The notes: generated from the sequence alone by a model not told the origin. Counted from the stretch's first letter, positions 42,886 through 52,469 are shown. The stretch: DNA of 64,000 nucleotides from Dinoroseobacter sp034111085 (GCA_034111085.1 JAWUXZ010000015.1:124001-188000), one strand, 5' to 3'. Numbers and translations: made by a program.

Positions 42886-44620
42886 CCGGCGCGTCCTTAG
42901 AAAATGTGACACGAAACAGCGCGCCGATCCCGCTTGGGGTGTCGCTGGCGTCCAGTTGACCGCCCATCTCATTGACGATCTGCCCCGAGATCGCAAGGCC
43001 AAGGCCCATCCCCTTGCCCGAAGACTTGGTGCTGAAAAACGGCTCGCGCAGGTCAGCGATATTCAAATCTCCCAAGCCGGGGCCGTCATCTGCGATAGAA
43101 AGGATGATCTGATCAGAGCGGTTCTCTAGCGTCAGGTGGACCTCGCTTTGGGCCGCATCGACTGCGTTCAGCAGGATGTTGACGATGACCTGCTCAAATC
43201 GATCAGACTGGCCTGACAGCGCGCAGGGCGTGTCCGGCAACGTGACAGTTAGCGAAACGCCCGCGGCATCGGCAGTGTGTTGAACGAGGTTTTGCGCCGC
43301 GATGACAGTTGCTTGGACGGGGAAAGCCTCGGACGTCCGCGGGCTGGATCTGCCAAAGAGGCGGAGTTGATTGAGAATGCCCTGCATCCGCTCGACCAAC
43401 CCCGTCAACTCGGGCCAAAGCCCACCGGGTTTGGCCCCGGTGCCGATCTCTTCGGCGGTCAAATAATTACGCATTGCCGAAATAGGCTGCCCAAGCTCGT
43501 GCGTGATCGAGGCGGAAAGTTGCCCCAACGCCGCCAACTGGTTCTGACGTGCCAACTCAGCGCGCGCCGCCTCAAGCCTGGTCTCGGCGCGCTCGCGATC
43601 CTCGATCTCAGCAACCAAGCGCTGCCTGTCTTCGTTCGAGATTGCCAAAGCCCGCCGCAATTGCATCGCCCGGTAGAACGCAGCCGCTACAGCAAGCGAC
43701 AAAGCGGTCATCACGCCAATTGCCACATAAAAAACGGCCTGCTCTTGGATTTCGCCGATGTCGGTTAGAAGATGCAGCGTCCAGTCTTCTTCGGCCAAAG
43801 CACCGCGGGTCCACAGGTGATCGACCCCGTTCAGTTGCGCGCGCTCAGTCGTTCGCTCGGTCCAGTCGAGCGGCTTCAATGGAGTACCGCCAAACTGCTG
43901 CTGGTTCTCCAGCGCACGACGCGCGAACGCAGTCAGCGGCGACATGAGGCCGTAGACGAGTTTCGGATCTGAGCTGGTCAGCACAACGCCTTGATCGCTT
44001 GTCACCAGCACCAATTCGCCACTGTGGAGTAGAACGCGGCTAAGGTCCGAGATCGCGATCTTGACGGCCACAACGCCAAAGATCGTGCCAGCGCTGTTGC
44101 GCACAGGCTCGGCGATGAAATATCCCGGTCGCCCCGTCGTGACACCAACCGCATAATAGCGCCCCTCGCCCCCTGAAATCGCGTCGCGGAAATAGGGGCG
44201 GAACGTGTAGGAATTGCCAACAAGCGTATCGGCGTCGCGGTAGTTGGACGACGCAATCGTCAGCCCGTTTATGTCGAGAAGATAGACAAACTCCGCCTGT
44301 GCCCGGACAGCAATGTCGGCAAGGATTGGGTTGAGTTCACGCACATCGCCCGTCTCCAACGCCGCCAATGTCGTGGGGTCAATGGACACGACGTAAGGCA
44401 AATGCTCCAGCCGGGTCAGCGCCGCATCCAAGGAGCCCGCGAAGAATGCCGCGCGTTGCGGAGTGATCTTGGCCTCGCTGCGCACAAAGTAAAAGGCAAG
44501 GGCCAGATAGCTCGCCACTGTCACACCAATCAGCGCAAGGCCAATTGCGGCTATGGTCAGCCTGCGCCAGATGTCGGGTAGCGGGTCTAGGGGGCGGCGA
44601 ACTGTCATTTGGTCAGTCAT
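42878..44620 (-). CDS. DctB-like sensor histidine kinase
   Basis: A 580-residue membrane kinase. A first membrane helix (about residues 20-45) is followed by a periplasmic double-PAS/Cache sensor of about 230 residues (FRPYFRDAISGGEGRYYAVGV is typical, in two parts), a second helix near 295-315, a coiled coil, the phosphorylated His in SASITHELGQP, and the ATPase boxes NILLNAVDAA, DDGPGL and GKGMGLGLAI. It should phosphorylate the regulator encoded immediately downstream and so control the TAXI-TRAP transporter in response to an external carboxylate-like ligand. Confidence 0.92.
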   Translation of the reverse strand: MTDQMTVRRPLDPLPDIWRRLTIAAIGLALIGVTVASYLALAFYFVRSEAKITPQRAAFFAGSLDAALTRLEHLPYVVSIDPTTLAALETGDVRELNPILADIAVRAQAEFVYLLDINGLTIASSNYRDADTLVGNSYTFRPYFRDAISGGEGRYYAVGVTTGRPGYFIAEPVRNSAGTIFGVVAVKIAISDLSRVLLHSGELVLVTSDQGVVLTSSDPKLVYGLMSPLTAFARRALENQQQFGGTPLKPLDWTERTTERAQLNGVDHLWTRGALAEEDWTLHLLTDIGEIQEQAVFYVAIGVMTALSLAVAAAFYRAMQLRRALAISNEDRQRLVAEIEDRERAETRLEAARAELARQNQLAALGQLSASITHELGQPISAMRNYLTAEEIGTGAKPGGLWPELTGLVERMQGILNQLRLFGRSSPRTSEAFPVQATVIAAQNLVQHTADAAGVSLTVTLPDTPCALSGQSDRFEQVIVNILLNAVDAAQSEVHLTLENRSDQIILSIADDGPGLGDLNIADLREPFFSTKSSGKGMGLGLAISGQIVNEMGGQLDASDTPSGIGALFRVTFSKDAPDA

Positions 44621-44672
44621 ACTGATTTTTGGTCAGGACAAAAACGAAGTTCTTTCAGAGGACTGTGTTAGC

Positions 44673-44694
44673 TGCGGTATTGCGGATTGCGGAA
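44673..44694 (+). promoter_or_regulatory. operator-like TGCGGATTGC repeats upstream of the sensor kinase gene
   Basis: Two overlapping copies, TGCGGTATTGCGGA (44673-44686) and TGCGGATTGCGGAA (44681-44694), lie 53 bases or more upstream of the kinase start. The TGCGGATTGC core equals that found before the TAXI binding-protein gene, suggesting autoregulation. Confidence 0.5.
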
Positions 44695-44730
44695 TTGTGG
44701 CGCTGGGTCAAAAGCTAAGCAGTTCCCTAA

Positions 44731-45597
44731 CTACTCCGCCTTAAGCGTCACATCGAAAGTCACCGTCAGGAATGGGCCTGAGATTTTGCCCGATAGCGCC
44801 ATGCCCTCGGGGAAGTCTGAGGCAGGCTTTTCTTGGTAGCTCATCACCAGATCGTCGCGCACACCGAAGACAGTATCTTGATCAAGATAGGGATCGTCAT
44901 CGGGGAATATCTCGGTCACCAAAGATTTATAGCCCGGCGCGGTAACGATGTAATGCAGGTGCGAGGGCCGCCACGGATGGCGCCCACAAGCGCGCAAGAT
45001 ATCGCCGACCGGTCCATCAGTGGGCACTGTGTATTCTACTGGTTTCACGGTGGTAAAAGCGTAGCGACCATCCTCGCCAACGGTCATCAGGCCATGGAAC
45101 GAAAATTTATCCTGCTCTTCGTCCTGACTGGCGTAAAGCCCGTTGGGGGCGGTTTGCCAAATGTCTAGGGACGCGCCCGCGATGGGCTTGCCATCCGTGT
45201 CGCGGATCACGCCTTCAGCGAGCAAAACCGGCCCACTAAAATCGCGTTTCATATCGCCGCCCATTTCCAAAGGAGGCGCGCCCGAAACATGGAACGGCCC
45301 CAGAACAGAAGACGAGGTCGCTTCCGGGCTTGAATGCAGCATGTCCACCAGCGACGACAGGCCCAGCACGTCCGAGGCTAGGACAAACTCGTGCCGGTCC
45401 TCAGTCTCGATTGCCGCGCAGCCTTCCAGAAACGCGATGCCTTGGCGCCATTCATCATGTGTCAGGTTCGTTTCGCGCGCAAAATCATGGAGGTGCTGGA
45501 CAAGCGCGCCCATGACCTCACGGGTGCGTGGGGCCATATCACTGGCCATATAGCCCTTGAAAACGTCGGTAATGTTATCTTCGTTCACGTTGCGCAT
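44731..45597 (-). CDS. intradiol ring-cleavage dioxygenase (catechol/hydroxyquinol 1,2-dioxygenase type)
   Basis: A 288-residue intradiol dioxygenase. The ferric iron ligands are in place: Tyr in NGLYASQDEE, Tyr in GRYAFTTVKP, and two His in RPSHLHYIV. The N-terminal helical dimerisation domain (MRNVNEDNITDVFKGYMA onward) is the kind found in catechol and hydroxyquinol 1,2-dioxygenases, which open aromatic diols to muconates. I start it at 45597, which has AAGGAT upstream and lies just after a promoter at 45660-45688. It is 110 bases from the sensor kinase gene downstream and stands apart from other aromatic-catabolic genes. Confidence 0.88.
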   Translation of the reverse strand: MRNVNEDNITDVFKGYMASDMAPRTREVMGALVQHLHDFARETNLTHDEWRQGIAFLEGCAAIETEDRHEFVLASDVLGLSSLVDMLHSSPEATSSSVLGPFHVSGAPPLEMGGDMKRDFSGPVLLAEGVIRDTDGKPIAGASLDIWQTAPNGLYASQDEEQDKFSFHGLMTVGEDGRYAFTTVKPVEYTVPTDGPVGDILRACGRHPWRPSHLHYIVTAPGYKSLVTEIFPDDDPYLDQDTVFGVRDDLVMSYQEKPASDFPEGMALSGKISGPFLTVTFDVTLKAE

Positions 45598-45659
45598 GGC
45601 GATATCCTTAGAGAACAGCGGAACTGAATTGGGGATACTCAGCTCGCACATTTTGGCAA

Positions 45660-45688
45660 ATTTTGGCTACTATTTCATCAATTGTCAA
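45660..45688 (-). promoter_or_regulatory. sigma-70-type promoter of the dioxygenase gene
   Basis: On the minus strand a perfect TTGACA (45688-45683) is followed after 17 bases by CAAAAT (45665-45660). The predicted transcript start near 45653 supports the dioxygenase start at 45597. Confidence 0.6.
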
Positions 45689-46194
45689 TAAATATCGATT
45701 TTTTATCCTGCGAGATAAGCATGCCTGCCTCTCTGACGTGCCATCCAGACGGTGCAGACTTCTCCAAATCACTTACCGCCCTGCGCGCCCCAAGGGGACC
45801 GCGAGCAGAAGCCCAGCGCGTCCAGAAAGCCCGTCTTTGCCACAGCGGTTCGACTCGGTGCCAGCACCTTAGCATCAAGCCAAGCAGCCAAGACTTCAGC
45901 CAATTAACGGCGCATTTTTCGGCAACTGACTCAAAAACTGTCACCAGACTAGGCCAAACGCGTCACGCCTCAAAACAATTCGAGCAAATTTCTGGTCAAT
46001 CGCCCAGAGCCATTTCTAAGTCACCAAGTCCGCTACGGGCGAAAACGCCGCGCGGAGGGCCATCCTGGCAGATACCTCCCCCGCGCGACGACAACATGAC
46101 TGCTGTGGGACTCAAATACGCCCTTTGAGCCGCAATCCAAGTGCTTGTTATGCACTTTGGAGGACACACAGCGCAAAAAGGGAACACTATCTCC
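45689..46194. other. long intergenic region upstream of urtA
   Basis: About 500 bases without a supported gene; short frames here have no recognisable product. Near its right end are two inverted repeats of the same form, CTCAAA-N7-TTTGAG (46111-46129) and AAGTGC-N7-GCACTT (46139-46157), which may be operators for the urea transport operon. No clear NtrC site or promoter was found. Confidence 0.5.
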
Positions 46195-49100
46195 ATGGCC
46201 AAACTCCTCCCCCTCACATCCCTCGTGACCGCTGGGCTGCTTGCCTCCACGGCGGCCTATGCATGCGACGCGCCCATCAAGGTCGGTGTGCTGCATTCGC
46301 TTTCCGGCACGATGGCAATCTCCGAGACGACGCTCAAAGACACCATGCTTCTGCTGATCGACGAGCAGAACGCTGCTGGTGGCCTTCTGGGCTGCGAAAT
46401 CGAAGCGGTTGTGGTTGACCCCGCCTCCGACTGGCCGCTGTTTGCAGAAAAAGCCCGCGAGCTGCTGACCGTGTCCGAGGTTGACGTAATCTTTGGGTCT
46501 TGGACTTCCGTGTCGCGCAAATCAGCACTTCCGGTGCTCGAAGAACTCAACGGCTTGATGTTCTACCCTGTCCAGTACGAGGGCGAAGAAAGCTCGCGCA
46601 ACGTCTTCTACACAGGGGCCGCGCCAAACCAGCAGGCCATCCCCGCGACCGACTACTTCCTTGAGGAACTCGGCGTCGAGAAGTTCGCCCTGCTTGGCAC
46701 CGACTATGTCTACCCGCGTACGACCAACAACATCCTCCAGGCCTACTTGATGGATAATGGCATCGCGGCCGAGGACATCTTCGTCAACTACACGCCCTTC
46801 GGTCATTCTGACTGGGCCACAATCGTAGCTGACGTTGTTGCACTTGGTGCAGACGGCAAGCAGGTCGGCGTGATCTCAACCATCAACGGCGACGCCAATA
46901 TCGGCTTCTACAAGGAACTGGCAGCGGCTGGCATATCTGCCGATGACATTCCCGTTGTTGCGTTCTCCGTGGGCGAGGAAGAGCTTTCTGGCCTCGACAC
47001 CTCTAATCTCGTCGGCCACCTCGCCGCTTGGAACTATTTCCAATCCGCGGAATCTGAAGCCAACGATGCCTGGGTCGCCGCTTGGAAAGCCAAAATGGGC
47101 GAAGACCGTGTCACCAATGACCCGATGGAGGCGCATTTTATCGGCTTCAACATGTGGGTGAACGCAGTAACCGAGGCGGGCACGACGGACGTGGACGCTG
47201 TTCGCAGCGCGATGTACGGGCAGGAGTTTCCAAACCTGACCGGCGGCACGGCAGTCATGCTGCCAAACCACCACCTCGCCAAGCCCGTGCTGATCGGTGA
47301 GATCACCGCCGACGGGCAGTTCGACATCATCAGCCAAACCGCCGAGGTGGACGGTGATGCATGGACTGACTTTTTGCCGGAAAGCGCTGTGCTGATCTCC
47401 GATTGGGAAACCTTGGGCTGCGGTATGTACAATACAGAGACCGAGACCTGCATCCAGTTGACCTCGAACTACTACGCCAGACCGGGGCGCGGGGATCCTC
47501 CCCTCGCACCCCCTTCTCTGATCGAACGGCCCCTGCCCCCAATGCTCCGTACTCTGCTCACGGCCCTCGCGTTGTGCCTCGCTATGCCCGGCACCGCACC
47601 TGCACAAACGCTTCAATCTGTTCTGCAAACCCACGCAGAGGAGGTCCTGAAACCGGGACGTCGCAGCGTCGGTGTGCTGCTTGATGATCTTGTCGCCAGC
47701 GATCTGCCCCAAGCGCTCACGTTCCTTGAAGCGTGGCGCGACCGCGAGATCGTGCAACGCGACGACGACGGCCTATTTTTCCGCATCCGCGACGACCAGT
47801 TGATCGACCTCGACACTGGCGCAGTCGCAGGCCCTGTTGACGGCGGTGCGCTTTCGGACTCGCGCCCCAATGGCGGTGTGCGCCGCGCGATTGGCGACGC
47901 GCTCGTGCAATTCCAGCTGTCAGACCCAGACATTACCAAGCGAGAGGCGGCGGTCGAGGCGATTGCGCGTAGCATGGATGCAAGCCAACTAGCACCCCTC
48001 GCAGCCTCGGTCGAAGCCGAGCCGGACCCGACCCTCAAAGCCACCAAGATCCGCCTTGTCGGGATGCTTACGGCAACGTTCTCAGAAACGCCCGAGGTCC
48101 AGATCGCCGCCATAGAAGGCCTTGGCAATGATCTGTCCGGCGATGTGCGCGCGGTGCTTAACACCATCCTCGCCAGTCAAACCGGCGTCGCTGCCACCCT
48201 GCCGGAGGGTGCAAATATCGCCAGCATCCTCTCCCCCGGCGTGGATCTGGCGCAAGCGGATGCCTATGCCCAGCTGGTCGCCGCAAACCTCGCGCCACCG
48301 CTCATCTTAGCGGCAGACATTCGCGAGGCACTCACCGCCAATATTAACGGCGATACCGTGGGCGGCGTTGCAATTGCAGATCTGGATACTGATGCCGCCC
48401 GCGCGATAGCCTACCAAGCATTGGACGATGCAGGCATGGTGCCGCAACTGGTCACACCCGAGGATCAAGCCGAAGCCATCGACGCCCACATCTTCTATGC
48501 CGCCTATGACGAGACAAACGCAGATATAACCGACGTCGCCCGCCAATCCCTCGACACCATCGAGACGCGGGTGGCGTTTTCCCAAGCCGTCGATCTTGGC
48601 CTAGATGCGCTGTCGCTCGCGTCTATCTACTTCCTTGCAGCCATCGGACTGGCCATCACCTTTGGCGTGATGGGCGTGATCAACATGGCACACGGCGAGT
48701 TCATCATGATGGGCGCCTATACAGGCTTCGTGGTCCAGTTGTTCGTGCCCGACTATACCCTGTCGATCCTGATCGCGCTGCCATTGGCGTTTGCGATAAC
48801 GTTCGGGGCGGGTGTTGCGATGGAACGGCTCGTGATCCGCCACCTCTACCACCGTCCGCTGGAGACGTTGCTGGCCACTTTCGGCATCTCTATCGCGCTG
48901 CAACAACTCGCCAAGAACATCTTTGGCACCCAAGCCCGTCCGTTGACCTCCCCCGGGTGGCTCGACGGGGCGCTTGTGTTCAACGACGTGATCCAGATCA
49001 GCTACATCCGCATTGCCATTTTCGTGATGGCCTTGATATTCCTCGCGCTGATCTTGTTCGTGCTCAAACGCACGCGGCTGGGCCTTGAGGTACGTGCCGT

Positions 49101-49473
49101 GACCCAAAACCCCGGCATGGCGGCAAGCATGGGCATCAACCCAGACCGCATCAACATGCTGACATTCGGGCTCGGCTCCGGCATCGCCGGGATCGCAGGC
49201 GTCGCCATCGGGCTTTATGCCAAAGTCACGTCCGAGATGGGCGCCGATTACATCGTCCAGAGCTTCATGACCGTGGTTGTCGGCGGCGTCGGAAACGTAT
49301 GGGGCACGCTCGCGGGCGCATCACTGATCGGCTTTCTGCAAAAAGGCATCGAGTGGCTGAACCCCTCCAACACGCTGGCCGCGCAAACCTACATGATCCT
49401 CTTCATCATCTTCTTCATTCAATTCCGTCCCAAGGGCATCGTCGCCCTTAAGGGGCGGGCGGCGGCAGACTGA
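46195..49473 (+). CDS. urtA-urtB: urea ABC transporter binding protein UrtA and permease UrtB in one reading frame
   Basis: One uninterrupted frame of 1092 codons encodes two proteins that are normally separate. Residues 1-430 are UrtA: signal peptide MAKLLPLTSLVTAGLLASTA, then IKVGVLHSLSGTMAISE, ending in QLTSNYYA. A proline-rich linker of about 25 residues follows. From the ATG at 47542 comes a complete UrtB: its own signal peptide MLRTLLTALALCLAMPG, a periplasmic domain of about 270 residues, and the membrane part (GVMGVINMAHGEFIMMGAYT). A UrtA stop changed to sense, for example TGA to AGA after NYYA, would explain it. The linker DNA still carries a GGGGA-TCC-TCCCC hairpin (47491-47503). 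I see no ribosome site for UrtB alone. A single fused chain would put the UrtB N domain on an unusual side of the membrane. Confidence 0.85.
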   Translation: MAKLLPLTSLVTAGLLASTAAYACDAPIKVGVLHSLSGTMAISETTLKDTMLLLIDEQNAAGGLLGCEIEAVVVDPASDWPLFAEKARELLTVSEVDVIFGSWTSVSRKSALPVLEELNGLMFYPVQYEGEESSRNVFYTGAAPNQQAIPATDYFLEELGVEKFALLGTDYVYPRTTNNILQAYLMDNGIAAEDIFVNYTPFGHSDWATIVADVVALGADGKQVGVISTINGDANIGFYKELAAAGISADDIPVVAFSVGEEELSGLDTSNLVGHLAAWNYFQSAESEANDAWVAAWKAKMGEDRVTNDPMEAHFIGFNMWVNAVTEAGTTDVDAVRSAMYGQEFPNLTGGTAVMLPNHHLAKPVLIGEITADGQFDIISQTAEVDGDAWTDFLPESAVLISDWETLGCGMYNTETETCIQLTSNYYARPGRGDPPLAPPSLIERPLPPMLRTLLTALALCLAMPGTAPAQTLQSVLQTHAEEVLKPGRRSVGVLLDDLVASDLPQALTFLEAWRDREIVQRDDDGLFFRIRDDQLIDLDTGAVAGPVDGGALSDSRPNGGVRRAIGDALVQFQLSDPDITKREAAVEAIARSMDASQLAPLAASVEAEPDPTLKATKIRLVGMLTATFSETPEVQIAAIEGLGNDLSGDVRAVLNTILASQTGVAATLPEGANIASILSPGVDLAQADAYAQLVAANLAPPLILAADIREALTANINGDTVGGVAIADLDTDAARAIAYQALDDAGMVPQLVTPEDQAEAIDAHIFYAAYDETNADITDVARQSLDTIETRVAFSQAVDLGLDALSLASIYFLAAIGLAITFGVMGVINMAHGEFIMMGAYTGFVVQLFVPDYTLSILIALPLAFAITFGAGVAMERLVIRHLYHRPLETLLATFGISIALQQLAKNIFGTQARPLTSPGWLDGALVFNDVIQISYIRIAIFVMALIFLALILFVLKRTRLGLEVRAVTQNPGMAASMGINPDRINMLTFGLGSGIAGIAGVAIGLYAKVTSEMGADYIVQSFMTVVVGGVGNVWGTLAGASLIGFLQKGIEWLNPSNTLAAQTYMILFIIFFIQFRPKGIVALKGRAAAD

Positions 49474-49477
49474 CATT

Positions 49478-50644
49478 ATGAAAAACACCTTCATCGCACA
49501 AAACCCGTCTGTTCTGTGGTTCCTCTTAGCACTTTGCGTCTTCACGCTCGGCGTCACGCTTATGTCCGAGGCCACAGGTGTGGCGTTAATTTCCACCAGT
49601 TTCGTCAAGACCTTAGGCAAGACGCTTTGCTTGTGTTTGATCGCGGTGGCGATGGATGTGGTCTGGGGCTATTGCGGCATCCTTAGCCTTGGCCATTTCG
49701 CGTTTTTCGGGCTGGGCGGCTACGCGATCGGCATGTGGCTGATGTATGCGCGAACCGAATCTATCGTATTGGAATCACTGGCAAACCAACCCATTCCAGC
49801 AACCGCGCAGGAGGTGTCGGATGCCATTGGAAACCAGATATTTGGCGTGGTCGGCAGCTCGGAATTTCCGCTGATCTGGAGCTTCGCAGACAACCTCTAT
49901 CTGCAACTTCTGATGGTCGTTTTGGTGCCCGGCCTGCTTGCGCTCGTCTTCGGTTGGCTCGCATTTCGGTCCCGCGTGACAGGCGTTTATCTGTCCATCC
50001 TGACCCAAGCCATGACCCTCGCGCTGTCGCTTTATCTGTTCCAAAATGATAGCGGACTTCGCGGCAATAACGGCCTGTCAGGCCTGCAAAACATCCCCGG
50101 TTTTGAGCAAACGTCCCAAGCCATGATATCCATCGTGTTTTTCTGGGCGTCCGCCTTTGCGCTGGGTGCGGGCTATTTCTTCTTTGCATGGGTCATATCT
50201 GGAAAAATGGGAAGCGTTGTCAAAGGCATACGCGACAACGAGGCGCGCGTCCGCTTCCTTGGCTACCATGTGGAAAGCTACAAACTGCTGATCTTCACCC
50301 TGACGGCCATCGTGTCGGCCATCGCGGGCGCGCTTTACTATCCGCAAGCGGGCATCATCAACCCCGGCGAGGTAGCACCCATTGCGTCGATCTATCTTGC
50401 CGTTTGGGTCGCCATTGGCGGGCGTGGCAGGCTCTACGGCGCGGTGATCGGCGCTGCGTTTGTGTCGCTGCTGTCGAGTTGGTTCACCGGTGGCGGCGCC
50501 CCCGCTATCCCCTTGGGGTTCTATACAATTCAGTGGACCGATTGGTGGCTGGTGCTGCTTGGCGTATCCTTCGTGGCCGTCACGCTCTACTTCCCCAAGG
50601 GCATCGGTGGGCTGTTTGATTATTTGGTTCGGAAACCGTCATGA
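49478..50644 (+). CDS. urtC: urea ABC transporter permease UrtC
   Basis: A 388-residue LivM-like permease with about nine to ten helices. The segment GYCGILSLGHFAFFGLGGYAIGMW (in two parts) near residue 65 and the ATPase-contact loop KGIRDNEARVRFLGYHVESYK near residue 250 are typical of UrtC. It starts 4 bases after the UrtB stop and overlaps urtD (ATGA). With UrtB it forms the inner-membrane channel for urea. Confidence 0.95.
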   Translation: MKNTFIAQNPSVLWFLLALCVFTLGVTLMSEATGVALISTSFVKTLGKTLCLCLIAVAMDVVWGYCGILSLGHFAFFGLGGYAIGMWLMYARTESIVLESLANQPIPATAQEVSDAIGNQIFGVVGSSEFPLIWSFADNLYLQLLMVVLVPGLLALVFGWLAFRSRVTGVYLSILTQAMTLALSLYLFQNDSGLRGNNGLSGLQNIPGFEQTSQAMISIVFFWASAFALGAGYFFFAWVISGKMGSVVKGIRDNEARVRFLGYHVESYKLLIFTLTAIVSAIAGALYYPQAGIINPGEVAPIASIYLAVWVAIGGRGRLYGAVIGAAFVSLLSSWFTGGGAPAIPLGFYTIQWTDWWLVLLGVSFVAVTLYFPKGIGGLFDYLVRKPS

Positions 50645-51390
50645 GTATGCTTCTTGAGGTCTCTGGCGTCACCGTAACATTCGACGGGTTCCGCGCGATC
50701 AACAACCTGTCGATCAACTTTGCCGAGGCTGAGATGCGCGCCATCATCGGCCCTAACGGTGCTGGCAAAACCACCTTCATGGACATCGTGACTGGCAAGA
50801 CAAAACCCGACAGCGGCACGGTCATTTGGGGCGAGCGGAGTATATCGCTGCTGGGCATGTCAGAGAGTGATATCGCAATCGAAGGCATCGGCAGGAAGTT
50901 CCAGAAACCAACCGTGTTTGAGAACCAAACCGTCCGCCAAAACCTTGCAATGGCTTTGAAAAACCCCCGCAGTCCATTCGCAGTCCTCATGCACAAAAAG
51001 ACCGCCAGCAACGCCGCACGGATCGAGGCGATTGCAGACGAAATTGGCCTGTCCGGTAGCCTTATGCGGATCGCGGGTGAGCTGAGCCACGGGCAAAAAC
51101 AATGGCTGGAGATCGGTATGCTGCTGGCCCAAGAACCCCGCTTGCTGCTGGTGGATGAACCTGCGGCTGGCATGACCGTTGAAGAGCGTGAGAAGACGAC
51201 AGATATCCTGCGAGAGGCGGCCAAAACCCGCGCCGTGGTCGTTGTCGAGCATGACATGGAGTTCGTGCGCCGCCTCAATTGCAAAGTCACCGTCTTGCAT
51301 GAAGGGGCTGTCTTGGCCGAGGGCAGCCTCAATCACGTGACCTCTGACCCAACCGTCATCGACGTTTATCTGGGGCGCGATCATGCTTGA
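50641..51390 (+). CDS. urtD: urea ABC transporter ATPase UrtD
   Basis: A 249-residue LivG-like ATPase. Walker A is GPNGAGKTT, the signature LSHGQKQWLEIGM, Walker B LLLVDEPAAGM and the switch His in VEHDMEFV. It ends YLGRDHA, typical of UrtD. It overlaps urtC by four bases and urtE by eight. Confidence 0.95.
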   Translation: MSMLLEVSGVTVTFDGFRAINNLSINFAEAEMRAIIGPNGAGKTTFMDIVTGKTKPDSGTVIWGERSISLLGMSESDIAIEGIGRKFQKPTVFENQTVRQNLAMALKNPRSPFAVLMHKKTASNAARIEAIADEIGLSGSLMRIAGELSHGQKQWLEIGMLLAQEPRLLLVDEPAAGMTVEEREKTTDILREAAKTRAVVVVEHDMEFVRRLNCKVTVLHEGAVLAEGSLNHVTSDPTVIDVYLGRDHA

Positions 51391-52078
51391 GGCGCGAGGT
51401 ATCGACCTGCATTACGGCCAAAGCCAGATCCTGTTTGACGTGTCTTTGACTGCTGAACTGGGGCAGATCACCGCCGTTATGGGTAATAACGGTGTCGGCA
51501 AAACAAGCCTGCTAAAGTCAATTGCCGGTCGCCATCCTGCCTCCGCCGGGGCCATTGAAGTTGAAGGCAAGACCACCAAACTGACATCCGCCTACCACGC
51601 CGCCCGCGCAGGCATCGCCTATGTGCCACAAGGGCGCGAGGTGTTCCCGATGATGACAGTGTGGGAGAACCTCGAGACCGGGTTTGCCTGCTTGCCCAAA
51701 GCCGAGCATGTTATCCCCGACGAGGTGTTCGATCTGTTTCCGGTGCTGCGCGACATGCAAGCAAGGCGCGGGGGCGATCTGTCGGGCGGCCAGCAACAAC
51801 AACTCGCCATTGCGCGGGCGCTCATCATGCGGCCGAAGGTGCTGCTGCTGGACGAGCCGACCGAGGGCATTCAACCCAACATAATTCAACAGATCGGCGA
51901 GGCTCTAAACCAGCTGCGCGCGCGCGGCAATATGGCTGTGGTCTTGGTCGAGCAGAATGCCGATTTCGCCTACCGCTTGGCCGACCAGTTCTGCGTGATG
52001 GAGGGGGGGCGCGTGAAACGCAGCGTTCCGAAAGCCGGATACACCGCGGAGGCTTTGCTGCAAGACTTGGCGTTGTGA
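51383..52078 (+). CDS. urtE: urea ABC transporter ATPase UrtE
   Basis: A 231-residue LivF-like ATPase with Walker A GNNGVGKTS, signature LSGGQQQQLAIA, Walker B VLLLDEPTEGIQPN and an extended C terminus. It completes the urtABCDE set; no urease genes are in the window. Confidence 0.95.
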   Translation: MLEARGIDLHYGQSQILFDVSLTAELGQITAVMGNNGVGKTSLLKSIAGRHPASAGAIEVEGKTTKLTSAYHAARAGIAYVPQGREVFPMMTVWENLETGFACLPKAEHVIPDEVFDLFPVLRDMQARRGGDLSGGQQQQLAIARALIMRPKVLLLDEPTEGIQPNIIQQIGEALNQLRARGNMAVVLVEQNADFAYRLADQFCVMEGGRVKRSVPKAGYTAEALLQDLAL

Positions 52079-52469
52079 GGGTGGTGGTTGAGGTCGAGGT
52101 CTGACGGCGCAGTTTCACGTGAACCGCCCCATGTTTGCGGGAGGCTCCAACTCATGAGCTGGATGGAGCATCAAAACAAAACACCTAATACGTATTCACC
52201 GGAAATACGCGAATGGGCGAAAGCGGGGACCTAGATTGTCTGTCGGGGCCTGCTCTGCCAGCCTCACATCTGATTTTCTCGCAACCCATTGATATAACTC
52301 ATCACACACCCAGTCGTTCGGGTCGGTGGGTCATGCTGGCAAGTGAAGCAGCACGCTCATTTGCCGCTCACCGTCGCCCATCCCCCCTCGATGTCGCGTC
52401 TGGCTCTTGCTGCCTTACCGCCTCTTGGGCTCTGATGCGCCCATCACGCTTTTAGCCCGCGAGCCCCTT
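52079..52469. other. intergenic region after urtE
   Basis: No coding region is supported. It contains TTCACGTGAA (52114-52123) inside a 16-mer resembling the ParB site parS, a perfect palindrome AATACGTATT (52187-52196), and short hairpins. It should also hold the promoter of the flavoprotein gene at 52470; I could not identify boxes. Confidence 0.5.
52111..52126. promoter_or_regulatory. parS-like palindrome
   Basis: AGTTTCACGTGAACCG matches the consensus parS TGTTTCACGTGAAACA at 13 of 16 positions, with the central ten bases perfect. No parA/parB gene is nearby. It may be a minor chromosomal ParB site or a chance CACGTG palindrome. Confidence 0.35.

Noticed and set aside
45678..45944. 88-codon minus-strand open frame upstream of the dioxygenase
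   Set aside because: No ribosome site or known family, Trp/Arg-rich random composition, and it overlaps the dioxygenase promoter.
46876..47757. 293-codon minus-strand open frame opposite urtA
   Set aside because: Antisense to conserved UrtA sequence and crosses the urtA-urtB linker; no family features.
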